DNA from: a virus
Virus record (IMG/VR): IMGVR_UViG_3300037493_003534
Location: 1 to 30,944 of that record
DNA: 30,944 nucleotides
Reading direction: 5' to 3' (one strand)
Part shown: piece by piece, positions 1 to 8,316 of the stretch
Layout: the number at the start of each line of letters is the position of its first letter
Position numbering within the stretch: the first letter of the stretch is position 1
Translations under genes and position numbers: made by a program
The notes under the pieces: model-generated
Told to the model about the DNA's origin: nothing
The model's database searches: none
What the model saw: the letters and a program-made list of their open reading frames with translations, nothing else

Positions 1-2244
1 TGTAACTCTCGTAAATGCTGAATGAACAGCATTCTCAAACAGACTAGTAATATCCTTAATCACCGCTTCATCTTCCGGTCCCTTTTCAAAATCATAATGA
101 AGGTCATAGCGAGCAATAGGATTTGAAGGTCCATTATGTTTTAAGATTTTGCCGGACTTCACACGCTTGGGAATATTGACGAATTTTGAAAGCCCGCCCA
201 TAATCTCATATGGTCTTCCCTCTAACATTCCCACAAAGAAGGTCCACTTTTCTCCATGAACGCTCATTGTATGAATATCACAGATTAATTCCTTGGGACG
301 CTTGGGAGCAGAATGCTCTGTGAAAGCTTTTCTGTCGTCAGTCTTCTTTGTCTCTTGCGATACAAGAACACCAGCCCTTGAACCATCACGATATACAGTA
401 ATTCCCTTGCATCCCGACTCCCATCCAGTCATATAGATAGACTTGATTACATCAACAGAAGTATCCGCTGGAACGTTAGTAGTATTAGAGATTGAATGAC
501 AAATCCATTTCTGCGCTACCGCTTGCGCTTTGGTCTTATTTACCCAAACGATATCATTTGAACAGCCGCCCCAATATGGACTCTCTTTCGGATCCGTCTT
601 CCCTGTAATATCCATCCAGGTCTTAAACCAATGATGATAGACATTAAATTCCTGCCACTTGTCTCCCATATTATCCACATAATCAACCTTGACAGAATTA
701 TCTGCGGCCGTAATCTTCTTACGACGCTTATACGCAAGCATAAATGCTGGTTCAATACCAGAAGTTGTCTGTGTCAAAACTGACACGGAACCTGCTGGTG
801 CTGTGGTTGTGTTAGCGATATTGCGCCGGCCATACTTTGCCCAATCCGCTTTCATCTCCGCATCTTCATTCATTATGCGATTAATGAATGGGTGGTCTTT
901 CTCTAATTCATAATCATAAGCCGGAAAGGCTCCACGCTCTTTCGCAAGCGTAATGCTTGAACGATAAGAGTTGATAGCGAGATGCTTATAGACCTCTTCA
1001 ATAAGCTCGACGCTCCCTTCCGAACCATAGACGGTGTTCATAGCCGCTACTGTATCTCCAATGGAGGTAACACCTAATCCAGTTCTACGACCTCTAATGC
1101 AAGCGGTTTTAATCTTATTCCATAATTCAATCTCAGAAAGCTTAACATCTGGTGCCTCTGGGTCAGCATCAATCTTGGCAAGAATTTTATCTATGTTCTC
1201 TAATTCAAGTTCAATCATATCGTCCATAAGACGTTGAGACATGTTGACAACTTCGCCATATTTCTTATAATCAAATTTTGCTTGGGGAGTGAAGGGGTTC
1301 GCCACGAAGCTGACTGTATTGACGAGAAGCAAGCGGCAACTGTCATATGGAGACAAAGTAATTTCTCCACAAGGATTGGTCGAAACTGTCTGAAATTCTG
1401 GATAAGCATCGGCAGGAGACCATTTCTTAATGGTATCCCAGAAGAGAATACCAGGTTCAGCAGAAGCATGAGCACTCTCATTAATCTGGTTCCAGATATG
1501 ATTAGCATCAACGTTCATTTTCATAGAAGGATTTTTGGAGTCAACTGGCCATCTAAGTTCAACGTCAGTCTTATTCTTTACCGCATTCATAAACTCGTCA
1601 GAGAGACGAATAGAGATATTAGCTCCCGTTACCTTCTTCAAATCACGCTTAATATTAATAAACGTTTCAATCTCTGGATGATGGACAGAGATAGAGAGCA
1701 TAAGAGCACCACGTCTACCCCCTTGCGCTACTTCTCTACAAGTGTTAGAAAAGCGTTCCATGAAGACAGCGATACCATCGGTGGTTTTAGCCGCATTATT
1801 TGTATAAAGACCTCGTGGTCTGATTGTAGAGATATCTCCACCAACCCCACCACGACGTTTCATAATCTGCGCTTCCTCTTGGTCAAACTTAAAGATACCC
1901 CCATAGGAGTCCGCTGGACTGTCTATAACGAAACAATTTGAGATAGACGTAATCTGATATGGGTTTCCGATACCGGCCATTGGAGAGCCTTGTGGCACGA
2001 TATATTTAAATTGGTCCAGATGAGCGAAGATTTGTTCTTCTGATAAGGGATTAGGATAGCGGGCTTCAATTCTAGCAAATTCTTTTGCTAGACGATGATG
2101 CATATCTGTTGGTGTCTTCTCATAGATATTACCTTGCTTATCGGTCAAGGCATATTTTGTGATAAAAACTTTAGCTGCCAAGTCATCGCCATTAAAGTAA
2201 TTTTGTGATGCCGCTAAAACCTCATCGAATGAAAACGTTGTCAT
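1..2244 (-). CDS. nrdJ: Adenosylcobalamin-dependent (class II) ribonucleotide reductase, C-terminus cut by window edge
   Basis: Reduces ribonucleotides to deoxyribonucleotides, giving the phage its own dNTP supply. An open frame of 748 codons runs from the ATG at 2244 off the left edge. Reading the minus strand I see an early Cys (about residue 104, ISNCFVIDSP), the active-site NPCGEI (Asn290, Cys292, Glu294), a second Cys at 303, then TTSGIEPAF and GCKGITVYRDGSR, which are typical of the B12-dependent vitamin B12/NrdJ family. No intein or intron interrupts the frame. The start is supported by AAAGGGAAT eight bases upstream. I found no separate small subunit nearby, as expected for class II. 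I looked for a cobalamin riboswitch in 2245-2520 and did not see one. Known of the family: it needs adenosylcobalamin and no oxygen, so the host must make or import B12. Class certain, subtype very likely. Confidence 0.95.
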   Translation of the reverse strand, partial: MTTFSFDEVLAASQNYFNGDDLAAKVFITKYALTDKQGNIYEKTPTDMHHRLAKEFARIEARYPNPLSEEQIFAHLDQFKYIVPQGSPMAGIGNPYQITSISNCFVIDSPADSYGGIFKFDQEEAQIMKRRGGVGGDISTIRPRGLYTNNAAKTTDGIAVFMERFSNTCREVAQGGRRGALMLSISVHHPEIETFINIKRDLKKVTGANISIRLSDEFMNAVKNKTDVELRWPVDSKNPSMKMNVDANHIWNQINESAHASAEPGILFWDTIKKWSPADAYPEFQTVSTNPCGEITLSPYDSCRLLLVNTVSFVANPFTPQAKFDYKKYGEVVNMSQRLMDDMIELELENIDKILAKIDADPEAPDVKLSEIELWNKIKTACIRGRRTGLGVTSIGDTVAAMNTVYGSEGSVELIEEVYKHLAINSYRSSITLAKERGAFPAYDYELEKDHPFINRIMNEDAEMKADWAKYGRRNIANTTTAPAGSVSVLTQTTSGIEPAFMLAYKRRKKITAADNSVKVDYVDNMGDKWQEFNVYHHWFKTWMDITGKTDPKESPYWGGCSNDIVWVNKTKAQAVAQKWICHSISNTTNVPADTSVDVIKSIYMTGWESGCKGITVYRDGSRAGVLVSQETKKTDDRKAFTEHSAPKRPKELICDIHTMSVHGEKWTFFVGMLEGRPYEIMGGLSKFVNIPKRVKSGKILKHNGPSNPIARYDLHYDFEKGPEDEAVIKDITSLFENAVHSAFTRVT

Positions 2245-2496
2245 ATCTATTATTCCCTTTACGTGCGTTCTTTAAAGACAAGTGTGCTCGACCTTATTAT
2301 CCAGTAATGGATTAAAGTCTAATAATCAACCACAATAGGTTGAGTATGAAATGATATTGAGTGTAAGTTTACGATATGTGAATTAAAATTTAAACGTATT
2401 CTTTTTCACCCCAGGTCCTCCTAAGTATTCCTAAGAAGAGTTTTTCTCCGCTAGAATTTCTGTTGCTTTAAAAATAATAATTCGTTTATATATATA

Positions 2497-2524
2497 TTGA
2501 AATATGGTAACATTACTGTATAAT
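2497..2524 (+). promoter_or_regulatory. Sigma70-like promoter overlapping the annotated polymerase start
   Basis: TTGAAA, 16-base spacer, TATAAT (2519-2524). Transcription should begin near 2531, downstream of the ATG at 2523 that lies inside the -10 box. If this promoter is used, the transcript cannot contain that ATG. Confidence 0.6.
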
Positions 2525-3797
2525 GATAAAGTACCTTCTAGAGCCAGTAACGTACCATAGCAAAGAAACCGACCTCATCCTCAATAGAGGAAATGGAGTA
2601 GAAGTGCTTGCTCCTGAGACTAGACTGAAACTTTCAGCAGATACAGAGGAATTCACAAGTGAGTCGCAGTTTCTCGAGTTTTGTCGCATTCATAATATAA
2701 GTTTTCCCATATGGCCGCCGAAGATTTGCTCCAAAGTTTATTCTGCGCTCCTCCCTCAGGACTATGACCTCTCCTCTATCCCTTGGAAAGCTTCCTTAGG
2801 TGCTCTTCATTATAAAGAAGAACTGCTAGCATTAGTTAAACCACTAGAAGATAGATTTACTAATGACCTAACAGATGCTTGCTATTGGAGAGAACATTAT
2901 TCTGTTTATATGAATAATTTGTTTAATAGTATGACGCCGGCTCACTTGGATACTAAACTCTATAATGAATTCTATGAAGAAGCCGGCGGCTCTCAAAGAA
3001 AAATACTTCGCTCCTTCTTACCTGATAGCTATGGACAATGTAAGCAAGCAACTTACTCCGGTGCTCATACTATCACAGGTCGTCTTAAAGTTATGGATGG
3101 TCCAGATATTCTCACTCTTAAACGTGAATATAGAAAAATGATTGTCTCCGCTCATGGAAGTAAAGGCAAGATTTGTTATCTAGATTATAGTTCCTTGGAG
3201 CCAAGAGTTCTTCTTTATTCAAGCTCTAATATTGCTTCTATTGGTAGGGTTCCACAAGATATATATTCCAAAATGCTTACGGACCTGAATTTAATCGAGA
3301 AGCTACCAAGAGCCGCAGCCAAGCTTGCTATTCTCAGCATAATGTATGGTCAAGGTGAAGAGAATACAGTAAAGGCTTTATCAAAATATATTGAACACCC
3401 GCAAGAATTTCTGGATGCAGTTAAAGAATACTTCGATATCGAGAAACTTAAAGAATCCCTTGCTGACGAGCTCCTGGCGTCTAATGGCAAAATTATCTTG
3501 AACAAGTATGGGCGACCTATCTTCTGCGAAGATACCAAGCCGTATGCGCTTTTAAATTATTATGTTCAATCCACAGCGGTTGATGTAGCTCTTCATGGGT
3601 TCATGAACATCATAAATAGGTTGAAAGAGTTTGAACTTGATGCTATGATAAGACCAATCTTCATCCTACATGATGCTTTGCTGTTAGATATACATGAGGA
3701 TGCTTATCATGTTATATCAAAATTAGAAGCCTTAGGTTCTGGTGGGATTAAAAAGTTTGAGGACGTTAATTTCTGGTTAAGAATGGAAGAAATATAA
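2523..3797 (+). CDS. Family A DNA polymerase, polymerase domain only
   Basis: Template-directed DNA synthesis; the likely phage replicase or a repair polymerase. In the 424-residue frame: TITGRLKV (about 183-190), motif A with catalytic Asp221 in CYLDYSSLEPRVLL, motif B RAAAKLAILSIMYGQG (263-278, Lys267, Tyr275), and motif C FILHDALLLDI (His383, Asp384). These are the palm and fingers motifs of PolA enzymes. No 3'-5' or 5'-3' exonuclease domain is present, and at 424 residues it is much shorter than E. coli Pol I or T7 polymerase, so proofreading must come from another gene or be absent. Motif C is HDA rather than the usual HDE. Start uncertain: the ATG at 2523 overlaps a promoter -10 box. 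An in-frame GTG at 2604 preceded by GGAG five bases upstream would give a 397-residue protein and fits the promoter better. The next gene begins one base after the stop. Confidence 0.9.
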   Translation: MIKYLLEPVTYHSKETDLILNRGNGVEVLAPETRLKLSADTEEFTSESQFLEFCRIHNISFPIWPPKICSKVYSALLPQDYDLSSIPWKASLGALHYKEELLALVKPLEDRFTNDLTDACYWREHYSVYMNNLFNSMTPAHLDTKLYNEFYEEAGGSQRKILRSFLPDSYGQCKQATYSGAHTITGRLKVMDGPDILTLKREYRKMIVSAHGSKGKICYLDYSSLEPRVLLYSSSNIASIGRVPQDIYSKMLTDLNLIEKLPRAAAKLAILSIMYGQGEENTVKALSKYIEHPQEFLDAVKEYFDIEKLKESLADELLASNGKIILNKYGRPIFCEDTKPYALLNYYVQSTAVDVALHGFMNIINRLKEFELDAMIRPIFILHDALLLDIHEDAYHVISKLEALGSGGIKKFEDVNFWLRMEEI

Positions 3798-3798
3798 G

Positions 3799-4041
3799 AT
3801 GGCGATATCTATATACAATTGCTGGCATTGCCAAGCAAAATTAACAGGAGATGAGCCAGAAGACATTTTTTTCTGGTGTAATAAAGATTGCTATGATAAA
3901 GATACTAGATACCACCTTGCAACAAATGATAAAGAGCCGGAACCAGAGATTAAAGTTGCAGATCCTCAAACTGAAAAAGAGCAGAGACGAACTAAAATTC
4001 GCAACACTATTGCTAAAATCAATTCGAAACTCAAAGATTAA
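3799..4041 (+). CDS. Small zinc-ribbon-like protein, function unknown
   Basis: 80 residues, starting one base after the polymerase stop and therefore probably translationally coupled to it. The N-terminal half has a Cys-x2-Cys pair (CWHC, about residues 8-11) and a second pair (CNKDC, about 27-31), a plausible zinc ribbon. The C-terminal half is charged and probably helical (EKEQRRTKIRNTIAKI). The family is not recognised. Its position suggests a replication-associated accessory role, but that is inference only. Confidence 0.7.
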   Translation: MAISIYNCWHCQAKLTGDEPEDIFFWCNKDCYDKDTRYHLATNDKEPEPEIKVADPQTEKEQRRTKIRNTIAKINSKLKD

Positions 4042-4088
4042 TCTTGAGGATGATTTCCTCAGAGAAAGAAACGTGGTAGAAAATAAAA

Positions 4089-4523
4089 ATGATAACAAAT
4101 GTTCAACTCACCCTCATGGTGCTGAAAAGTAAAATAACAACAGTCCTCGTTTGTCTCGTATGGCTCTATAGCCTATTGATGGCTGCAATGTTTCCAGATA
4201 ATGGTCTTCTGCTGAACATACTCGTTCAATCAGTTATGCTCACTTATTTCGTCAGCGTTTCAATCGTCTACCATCTTAAGCTTGCAAATACCCCTGAACA
4301 AAATATACAACGAAACGTTGTTCATGGCGCTACGGTTACGCCTTCACCTGCTCTCGCCGCACTTATTAGTTTAGATGCTGCCACGGTTGCTAAACCTAAG
4401 ACTACCATTCGTAAACCACGAAGAACTAAGGAAGATATTGCAAAAGCAAAGAATATCAAGGCAGCCAAAGAAGCTGTCGCTAAAGCAACTGCAACTGCTC
4501 TACAAAAGAAAGCGAGTAATTGA
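4089..4523 (+). CDS. Small membrane protein with Lys/Ala-rich tail
   Basis: 144 residues. Two hydrophobic stretches (about 15-35 and 39-63) look like a membrane hairpin. The rest is soluble and ends in a Lys/Ala-rich, probably helical tail (about 100-144, KTTIRKPRRTKEDIAKAKN) that could bind nucleic acid or the membrane surface. The start codon has only a weak ribosome site; a later Met at residue 10 is possible. Function not recognised. The stop overlaps the region of the next start. Confidence 0.6.
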   Translation: MITNVQLTLMVLKSKITTVLVCLVWLYSLLMAAMFPDNGLLLNILVQSVMLTYFVSVSIVYHLKLANTPEQNIQRNVVHGATVTPSPALAALISLDAATVAKPKTTIRKPRRTKEDIAKAKNIKAAKEAVAKATATALQKKASN

Positions 4524-4525
4524 TA

Positions 4526-4747
4526 ATGTCAGCAACACGTCATAGATTTTCAAAATGCGGTCATAAAGGGTTCGGAGCTTTTTGTCATAGATGCGATACC
4601 GCAGATAAACTAGAAGCTAAAGCAAAAACTGTTAAGAAAGCTGAACCTAAAGAAGGCAAGAAGGTTCTCGGTCTAGATGAAGCAGGTAAGCTTATGGAAG
4701 AAGCTACACGCTTGCGTAGCGTTCCTGGAGCGTCGGTAAATGACTGA
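4526..4747 (+). CDS. Small protein with N-terminal Cys/His cluster
   Basis: 73 residues from the ATG at 4526; a TTG two codons earlier is possible but less likely. The N-terminus has CGHKGFGAFCHRC (about 11-23), a compact Cys/His set typical of a small zinc finger, followed by a Lys-rich linker and a short helix. The last codons overlap the aminotransferase start (ATGA at 4740), which points to coupled translation. Function unknown. Confidence 0.65.
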   Translation: MSATRHRFSKCGHKGFGAFCHRCDTADKLEAKAKTVKKAEPKEGKKVLGLDEAGKLMEEATRLRSVPGASVND

Positions 4748-5924
4748 GCTAGGTTCTAGCATCATTGATAGCATTGAGGCAGGAGGCATTGTCTCCATTA
4801 GAGATAATCTAATAGCGATGCAGAGCAAAGGAAGAAAGGTTTATCGTTTAGAAGCTGGCGACCCTTCTTTCTCTACTCCTCCTCAGATAATCGAAGCCAT
4901 CAATAAAGCGCTTGCAGATGGTCATACTCATTATACAGCCGGCGCAGGAATTATGCCGTTGCGTGAGGAAATATTTCTAAAACTTACTAGAAAGAATAAT
5001 ATCCCACTCTCTAGTCCAGAACAGGTTCTAGTAACAAATGGTGCTATGCATGCGCTCTACATAGCATTCAGAGCATTATGTTCTCCTGGAGACGAGATAC
5101 TAGTTCCAGACCCAACCTGGACTGAAACAGCAGATAACGTGACGCTTGCTGGTGGTATCCCTGTTAGAGTTCCATTAGACGCCGAAACTGGATATCGTTA
5201 TAGTGCAAATGTTATTAAAAGATATATTACGCCTCGTACCAGAGCTATAGTAATTAATAGCCCTCATAACCCTACTGGCTCTGTATGTAGTCGTGAGGAG
5301 TTAGTAGCGATAATTGATTTGGCGGCTGCACATAATCTTTATATTCTGTCTGATGAGGCATATGAGGATATTTTGTTTGATGGCCGGCAGCATATCAGCA
5401 CAGCCTCCATCTCTACTAACAAAGTAATCTCTGTCTTCTCATTCTCTAAAAGTTATGCTATGAGTGGTCTTAGACTTGGTTATGTAGCAACGACTGACAA
5501 GCTACTACTCCAGCGAATGTCTAAGCTTCTAAGATGCACCATTAATGGTGTAAATTCGGCTACGCAGTATGGTGGGATTGCGGCATTAGCTGGTCATGGG
5601 TTTGGTGGCTGCGGTAGTATGCTGGATGAGTATCACGTTAGACGGGATGCTCTCTTGGATGGCTTAAAGGATGCCAAGTTAGTTCATAGTTTCAAGCCTG
5701 AGGGAGCCTTCTTTTTATGGGCTCGTATTGATGGTGCTTGGGATGGTTATGAAGGCAAGCGTGATGGTTGGGCAATGACGAAGTATCTTGTGGATACTAT
5801 TGGAGTTGGTAGCGCTCCTGGGGAAGTCTTTGGGAGGTGTGGTGCTGGACACGTTCGTTTTGCGTTCTCGTGTTCTACTGACCAAGTTCTTGCGGCTTCT
5901 AAGTTATTGGCACAAGCTCTTTAA
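4740..5924 (+). CDS. Class I/II PLP-dependent aminotransferase
   Basis: Fold-type I pyridoxal-phosphate enzyme moving an amino group between an amino acid and a 2-oxo acid; the substrate cannot be told from sequence. 394 residues, the usual family length. Visible signatures: NGAMHAL in the PLP phosphate region (about 100-106), NSPHNPTG (173-180), SDEAYED with Asp205 and Tyr208, the Schiff-base lysine in SFSKSYAMSGLRLGY (Lys237), and HVRFAFS near the end with the substrate-carboxylate Arg. The enzyme looks intact. The ATG overlaps the previous stop and GGAG lies about nine bases upstream. A strong terminator follows. Central amino-acid enzymes of this kind are uncommon in phages, so this may be an auxiliary metabolic gene taken from a bacterium, or an enzyme for modifying a nucleotide or small molecule. 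Codon use looks like that of its neighbours. Confidence 0.93.
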   Translation: MTELGSSIIDSIEAGGIVSIRDNLIAMQSKGRKVYRLEAGDPSFSTPPQIIEAINKALADGHTHYTAGAGIMPLREEIFLKLTRKNNIPLSSPEQVLVTNGAMHALYIAFRALCSPGDEILVPDPTWTETADNVTLAGGIPVRVPLDAETGYRYSANVIKRYITPRTRAIVINSPHNPTGSVCSREELVAIIDLAAAHNLYILSDEAYEDILFDGRQHISTASISTNKVISVFSFSKSYAMSGLRLGYVATTDKLLLQRMSKLLRCTINGVNSATQYGGIAALAGHGFGGCGSMLDEYHVRRDALLDGLKDAKLVHSFKPEGAFFLWARIDGAWDGYEGKRDGWAMTKYLVDTIGVGSAPGEVFGRCGAGHVRFAFSCSTDQVLAASKLLAQAL

Positions 5925-5949
5925 GATAACTGAAAAGAACAGAAATAGA

Positions 5950-5996
5950 AACGCCGCCCAGACTTAATTGTTTAGGCGGCGTTCTTGTATTTTATT
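5950..5996. terminator. GCCGCC/GGCGGC terminator between converging genes
   Basis: AACGCCGCC (5950-5958) pairs with GGCGGCGTT (5975-5983) and is followed by a T-rich run. It sits between the aminotransferase (plus) and the gene ending at 6002 (minus) and probably works both ways. Confidence 0.85.
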
Positions 5997-6001
5997 TACG
6001 T

Positions 6002-6208
6002 TCAAGTTCCTCGAGGTAAATTCTTTGGTAGGAGCTGTATTATGAGACCTTTAATTACTTCCGCTTTTTTAGCGTCTCCTTGGCTTTCAGCATCTCTTAG
6101 AGCGGCTAATAGTTTATCGACACTTTGTGTTTCCCTAAAATCGCCTTCTTGTTGTTCTTCTATTGCTTCTTTGATTAACTGTTTAAGTTGTCTTACTGAG
6201 ATTCTCAT
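6002..6208 (-). CDS. Small protein with shared N-terminal tag MRISVRQLKQLIKE (copy 1)
   Basis: 68 residues. The first 18 (MRISVRQLKQLIKEAIEE) match the starts of three other genes in this window, while the rest is unrelated and helical (SVDKLLAALRDAESQGDAKK). The tag is amphipathic and contains I-K-E followed by Ala, a match to the L/I-x-E cleavage rule of T4-type prohead proteases. The likely role is a small internal head protein delivered by this tag; this is inference. The ribosome site AAGGAATAAT is strong. It lies directly behind copy 2, probably in the same transcript. Confidence 0.8.
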   Translation of the reverse strand: MRISVRQLKQLIKEAIEEQQEGDFRETQSVDKLLAALRDAESQGDAKKAEVIKGLIIQLLPKNLPRGT

Positions 6209-6225
6209 AATATTATTCCTTATGT
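6174..6225. repeat. 52-bp direct repeat, copy A
   Basis: Identical over 52 bases to 6537-6588. On the minus strand it covers the ribosome site and the first codons of the tagged gene, so leader and tag were duplicated together as one DNA cassette. Confidence 0.95.
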
Positions 6226-6238
6226 AAATTAACTTCTT

Positions 6239-6571
6239 TTAGTATTGATTACGTCGTGCTCTTCGGCGTCTCATCTCTGTAACTGTTGGTGATTGTTTTG
6301 CTTTGGCACGAGTTTTTGCGCCCTGTATTGTGCTTCTAAAGGTATCAATTAAATATTTAATATCATTCATTGATAAATCTTTTATGGCTGACTCGTCCCA
6401 CATTTGTTTCATATTCTTTATAAGTTCTTCTTTATTAGCCTGCCAAGCGCTTTTTGTGCTTGTGCCACCAAAGATATTTGGTTGTTCTGAGCCCTCTGGA
6501 ACTTCCGTTTGCGCCGCTTCTTCTACTTCTTCTTTAATTAACTGTTTAAGTTGTCTTACTGAGATTCTCAT
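6239..6571 (-). CDS. Small protein with shared N-terminal tag MRISVRQLKQLIKE (copy 2)
   Basis: 110 residues: tag (MRISVRQLKQLIKEEVEE), a low-complexity linker (about 19-45), a helical middle (KEELIKNMKQMWDESAIKDL) and a very basic C-terminus (EMRRRRARRNQY) that could bind DNA. A basic body after a removable tag fits a protein packed with DNA in the capsid, like the T4 internal proteins; this is inference by analogy. First gene of a two-gene minus-strand unit. About 30-60 bases upstream lies a 36-base element shared with the unit at 11858. Confidence 0.8.
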   Translation of the reverse strand: MRISVRQLKQLIKEEVEEAAQTEVPEGSEQPNIFGGTSTKSAWQANKEELIKNMKQMWDESAIKDLSMNDIKYLIDTFRSTIQGAKTRAKAKQSPTVTEMRRRRARRNQY

Positions 6572-6588
6572 AATATTATTCCTTATGT
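6537..6588. repeat. 52-bp direct repeat, copy B
   Basis: Perfect copy of 6174-6225. It contains the start region and ribosome site of the gene ending at 6571. Similar but diverged versions occur at 11530-11580 and 11822-11875. Confidence 0.95.
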
Positions 6589-6598
6589 TAGCCGACGC

Positions 6599-6634
6599 TG
6601 AATTTAAATAGTGTTCTATTAATTGTTTTGCCGG
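6599..6634 (-). promoter_or_regulatory. Conserved upstream element of tagged-gene unit 1
   Basis: 32 of 36 bases match 11882-11917, both upstream of a tagged gene. On the minus strand the core reads ACACTATTTAAATTCA. It may be a late-type promoter core, comparable in AT content and position to T4 late promoters but not the same sequence. Confidence 0.45.
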
Positions 6635-6638
6635 CTAG

Positions 6639-6667
6639 TTTAAACGATATTGTGTTTCTGGTATCAT
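6639..6667 (+). promoter_or_regulatory. Promoter TTTAAA-N17-TATCAT for the HD-domain gene
   Basis: The -10 box ends six bases before the ATG at 6674, so transcription should start on the A of the start codon and give a leaderless message. Confidence 0.65.
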
Positions 6668-6673
6668 AAGTCT

Positions 6674-7309
6674 ATGAGTAAATCAAACACACCAGATAAT
6701 CACGATGACCTCCTAATCAAAGTTCAAGAGAATTGGGATAAGGTTAAGAGCCTCGTCAATCGTATAGAAGATGAAAAGGTTAAAGCCGGCTGTATCGCTT
6801 TGACAGATCATCTATATGATAGAATGGCTGTTGCTCCTGCTAGCACACGCAAAGAATATATTGGTTGCTTCGTTGGTGGTCTAGTCTGGCATTCCCTTAA
6901 TGTTCTGAGAACTATGAACTCACTGAGAACGTCATTGGATCTAGGGGATGAAGTATCCGCAGATAGCATGATTTTGCTTGGGCTATTTCACGATATTGGT
7001 AAACTAGGAAATGAAGATAATGACTACTATGTTCCTCAAAATAGTGAATGGCACAGGGAGAAACTAGGTCAACTTTATGAAGTCAATAAAGGAATGGGAA
7101 ATGTTCCTGTTCCAGTGAGAACTCTATGGTGGTTAAATAAGTTTAATATTCCTCTCTCTGAGAATGAAATTCACGCTATTCAATCATTGAAGTTCAATAA
7201 CGAAGAAGTATCTTTTGTTCCCGGCACTAATGAAACTTGGGAACCTTGTCTTCTTCAATCCGCTATCCGAGGTGCTTGTATTAAGTACCGAAATGTTGCC
7301 GGATTATAA
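6674..7309 (+). CDS. HD-domain phosphohydrolase
   Basis: 211 residues. HD-superfamily metal site: His73 in GGLVWHSLNVL, His106-Asp107 in LLGLFHDIGKLGNED, and a later His (SEWHREKLG). Members hydrolyse phosphate bonds in nucleotides or signalling nucleotides; the substrate here is not evident. In phages such enzymes often act in nucleotide pools or against host alarmone or cyclic-nucleotide signals, which is inference. I chose the ATG at 6674 over an upstream TTG because the promoter -10 box lies directly before it and no ribosome site is visible, consistent with a leaderless start. It precedes the replication genes. Confidence 0.85.
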   Translation: MSKSNTPDNHDDLLIKVQENWDKVKSLVNRIEDEKVKAGCIALTDHLYDRMAVAPASTRKEYIGCFVGGLVWHSLNVLRTMNSLRTSLDLGDEVSADSMILLGLFHDIGKLGNEDNDYYVPQNSEWHREKLGQLYEVNKGMGNVPVPVRTLWWLNKFNIPLSENEIHAIQSLKFNNEEVSFVPGTNETWEPCLLQSAIRGACIKYRNVAGL

Positions 7310-7473
7310 TAATTTTCTATATATTAGTATACAAATAATCATCAGTAGAGTATAATTAACTAGGTATAGAAGAGCACACCAATTATAGACTTCCAATTCT
7401 CAATTATGAGACATTTAAGTCTGTGCCTCTTTTATATATGACAAGTCCCTAGTAAGGGCAAAGTAGGTAAAAT

Positions 7474-8316
7474 ATGGCCGGTTATAATTTAGACGCTATT
7501 CGTTCAAAAATCAATCAACTATCAGGCAACAAGAAGGGTGGCGGGACTGCTTCTGGAACAGGCGAGAAAACTAAAATCGCTTGGTGGAAGTCAACCCTAG
7601 GACAACATGATGTTCGCTTTCTTCCATATTCACACAATGGCCAACCATTTCATGAGGTTAGCTACTATGACACAAGACTGTTAGCGGAACGTCGTTTTGT
7701 TTCTGGCGTCCAGTTTGGTCTACCGGATCCAATCTTCAATCTTTTTACTGAGATGAAGAAAGACCGCTCCAAAGAGGCTTGGCTTCAATGGCGTAATCTG
7801 CAAGCAAAAGAGCGCTATTATGCTCCAATCATCGTTCGTGGTGAAGAGGATAAAGGCGTTCAACTTTGGGAGATGAACAGTGCGCTCGTTAATGAAATCT
7901 ATGGAATTCTAGCAAGTCCAGATTATGTCGATGAGAACCTTATGGACCCACAGAAGGGTTATGACTTCACAATCAACGTGACACCCACGGATAAGATGTT
8001 CAATGGGTCTCCTGTTAAGAAGATCACACCGCTTCCCCGTCGTAAGCCAAGTCCGCTTGCTACAACGGAAGAAGGAATCAAGAAGATTATGGAAGGTATT
8101 CCTAGTCTTGAAGCATACTTCAAGGCGCAAGTGAAGACTGAGGAAGAGTGTCATACGATGCTTGAAAACTTTGCGGCCGGAGGTTCTGTTCCTGAGGATG
8201 AAACTCCTGCTCAAACATCGTCTTCAACTGGAACTTCGAAGGAGTCTTCTGAGGCTGCTAACGTTAAGGTCCGAGCTTCAAAACAAAAAATCGATGATGC
8301 CTTCAAGGATTTATGA
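7474..8316 (+). CDS. gp32-like single-stranded DNA-binding protein
   Basis: 280 residues. The central part matches the T4 gp32-like family: TKIAWWKSTLGQHDVRFLPY (about 33-52), RYYAPIIVRGEEDKG, LWEMNSALVNEIYGIL, YDFTINVTPTDK, and PVKKITPLPRRKPSPLA. The end is Ser/Glu-rich with an acidic tip (IDDAFKDL), as in proteins that recruit replication partners. Only one Cys is present, so the T4-type zinc site is absent. It coats ssDNA in replication and recombination, working with the recombinase encoded next and with the polymerase. AGTAGGTAA precedes the ATG. A terminator follows, so expression is separate from the recombinase. Confidence 0.9.
   Translation: MAGYNLDAIRSKINQLSGNKKGGGTASGTGEKTKIAWWKSTLGQHDVRFLPYSHNGQPFHEVSYYDTRLLAERRFVSGVQFGLPDPIFNLFTEMKKDRSKEAWLQWRNLQAKERYYAPIIVRGEEDKGVQLWEMNSALVNEIYGILASPDYVDENLMDPQKGYDFTINVTPTDKMFNGSPVKKITPLPRRKPSPLATTEEGIKKIMEGIPSLEAYFKAQVKTEEECHTMLENFAAGGSVPEDETPAQTSSSTGTSKESSEAANVKVRASKQKIDDAFKDL

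Noticed and set aside
1234-1941. 235-codon open frame on the plus strand
   Set aside because: Lies wholly inside the ribonucleotide reductase gene on the other strand, and its translation has no family features; it is a shadow frame.
2245-2522. Cobalamin riboswitch before the B12-dependent reductase
   Set aside because: I looked for a B12-box-like sequence and the long structured leader on the minus strand and saw neither; the leader is under 300 bases and AT-rich.
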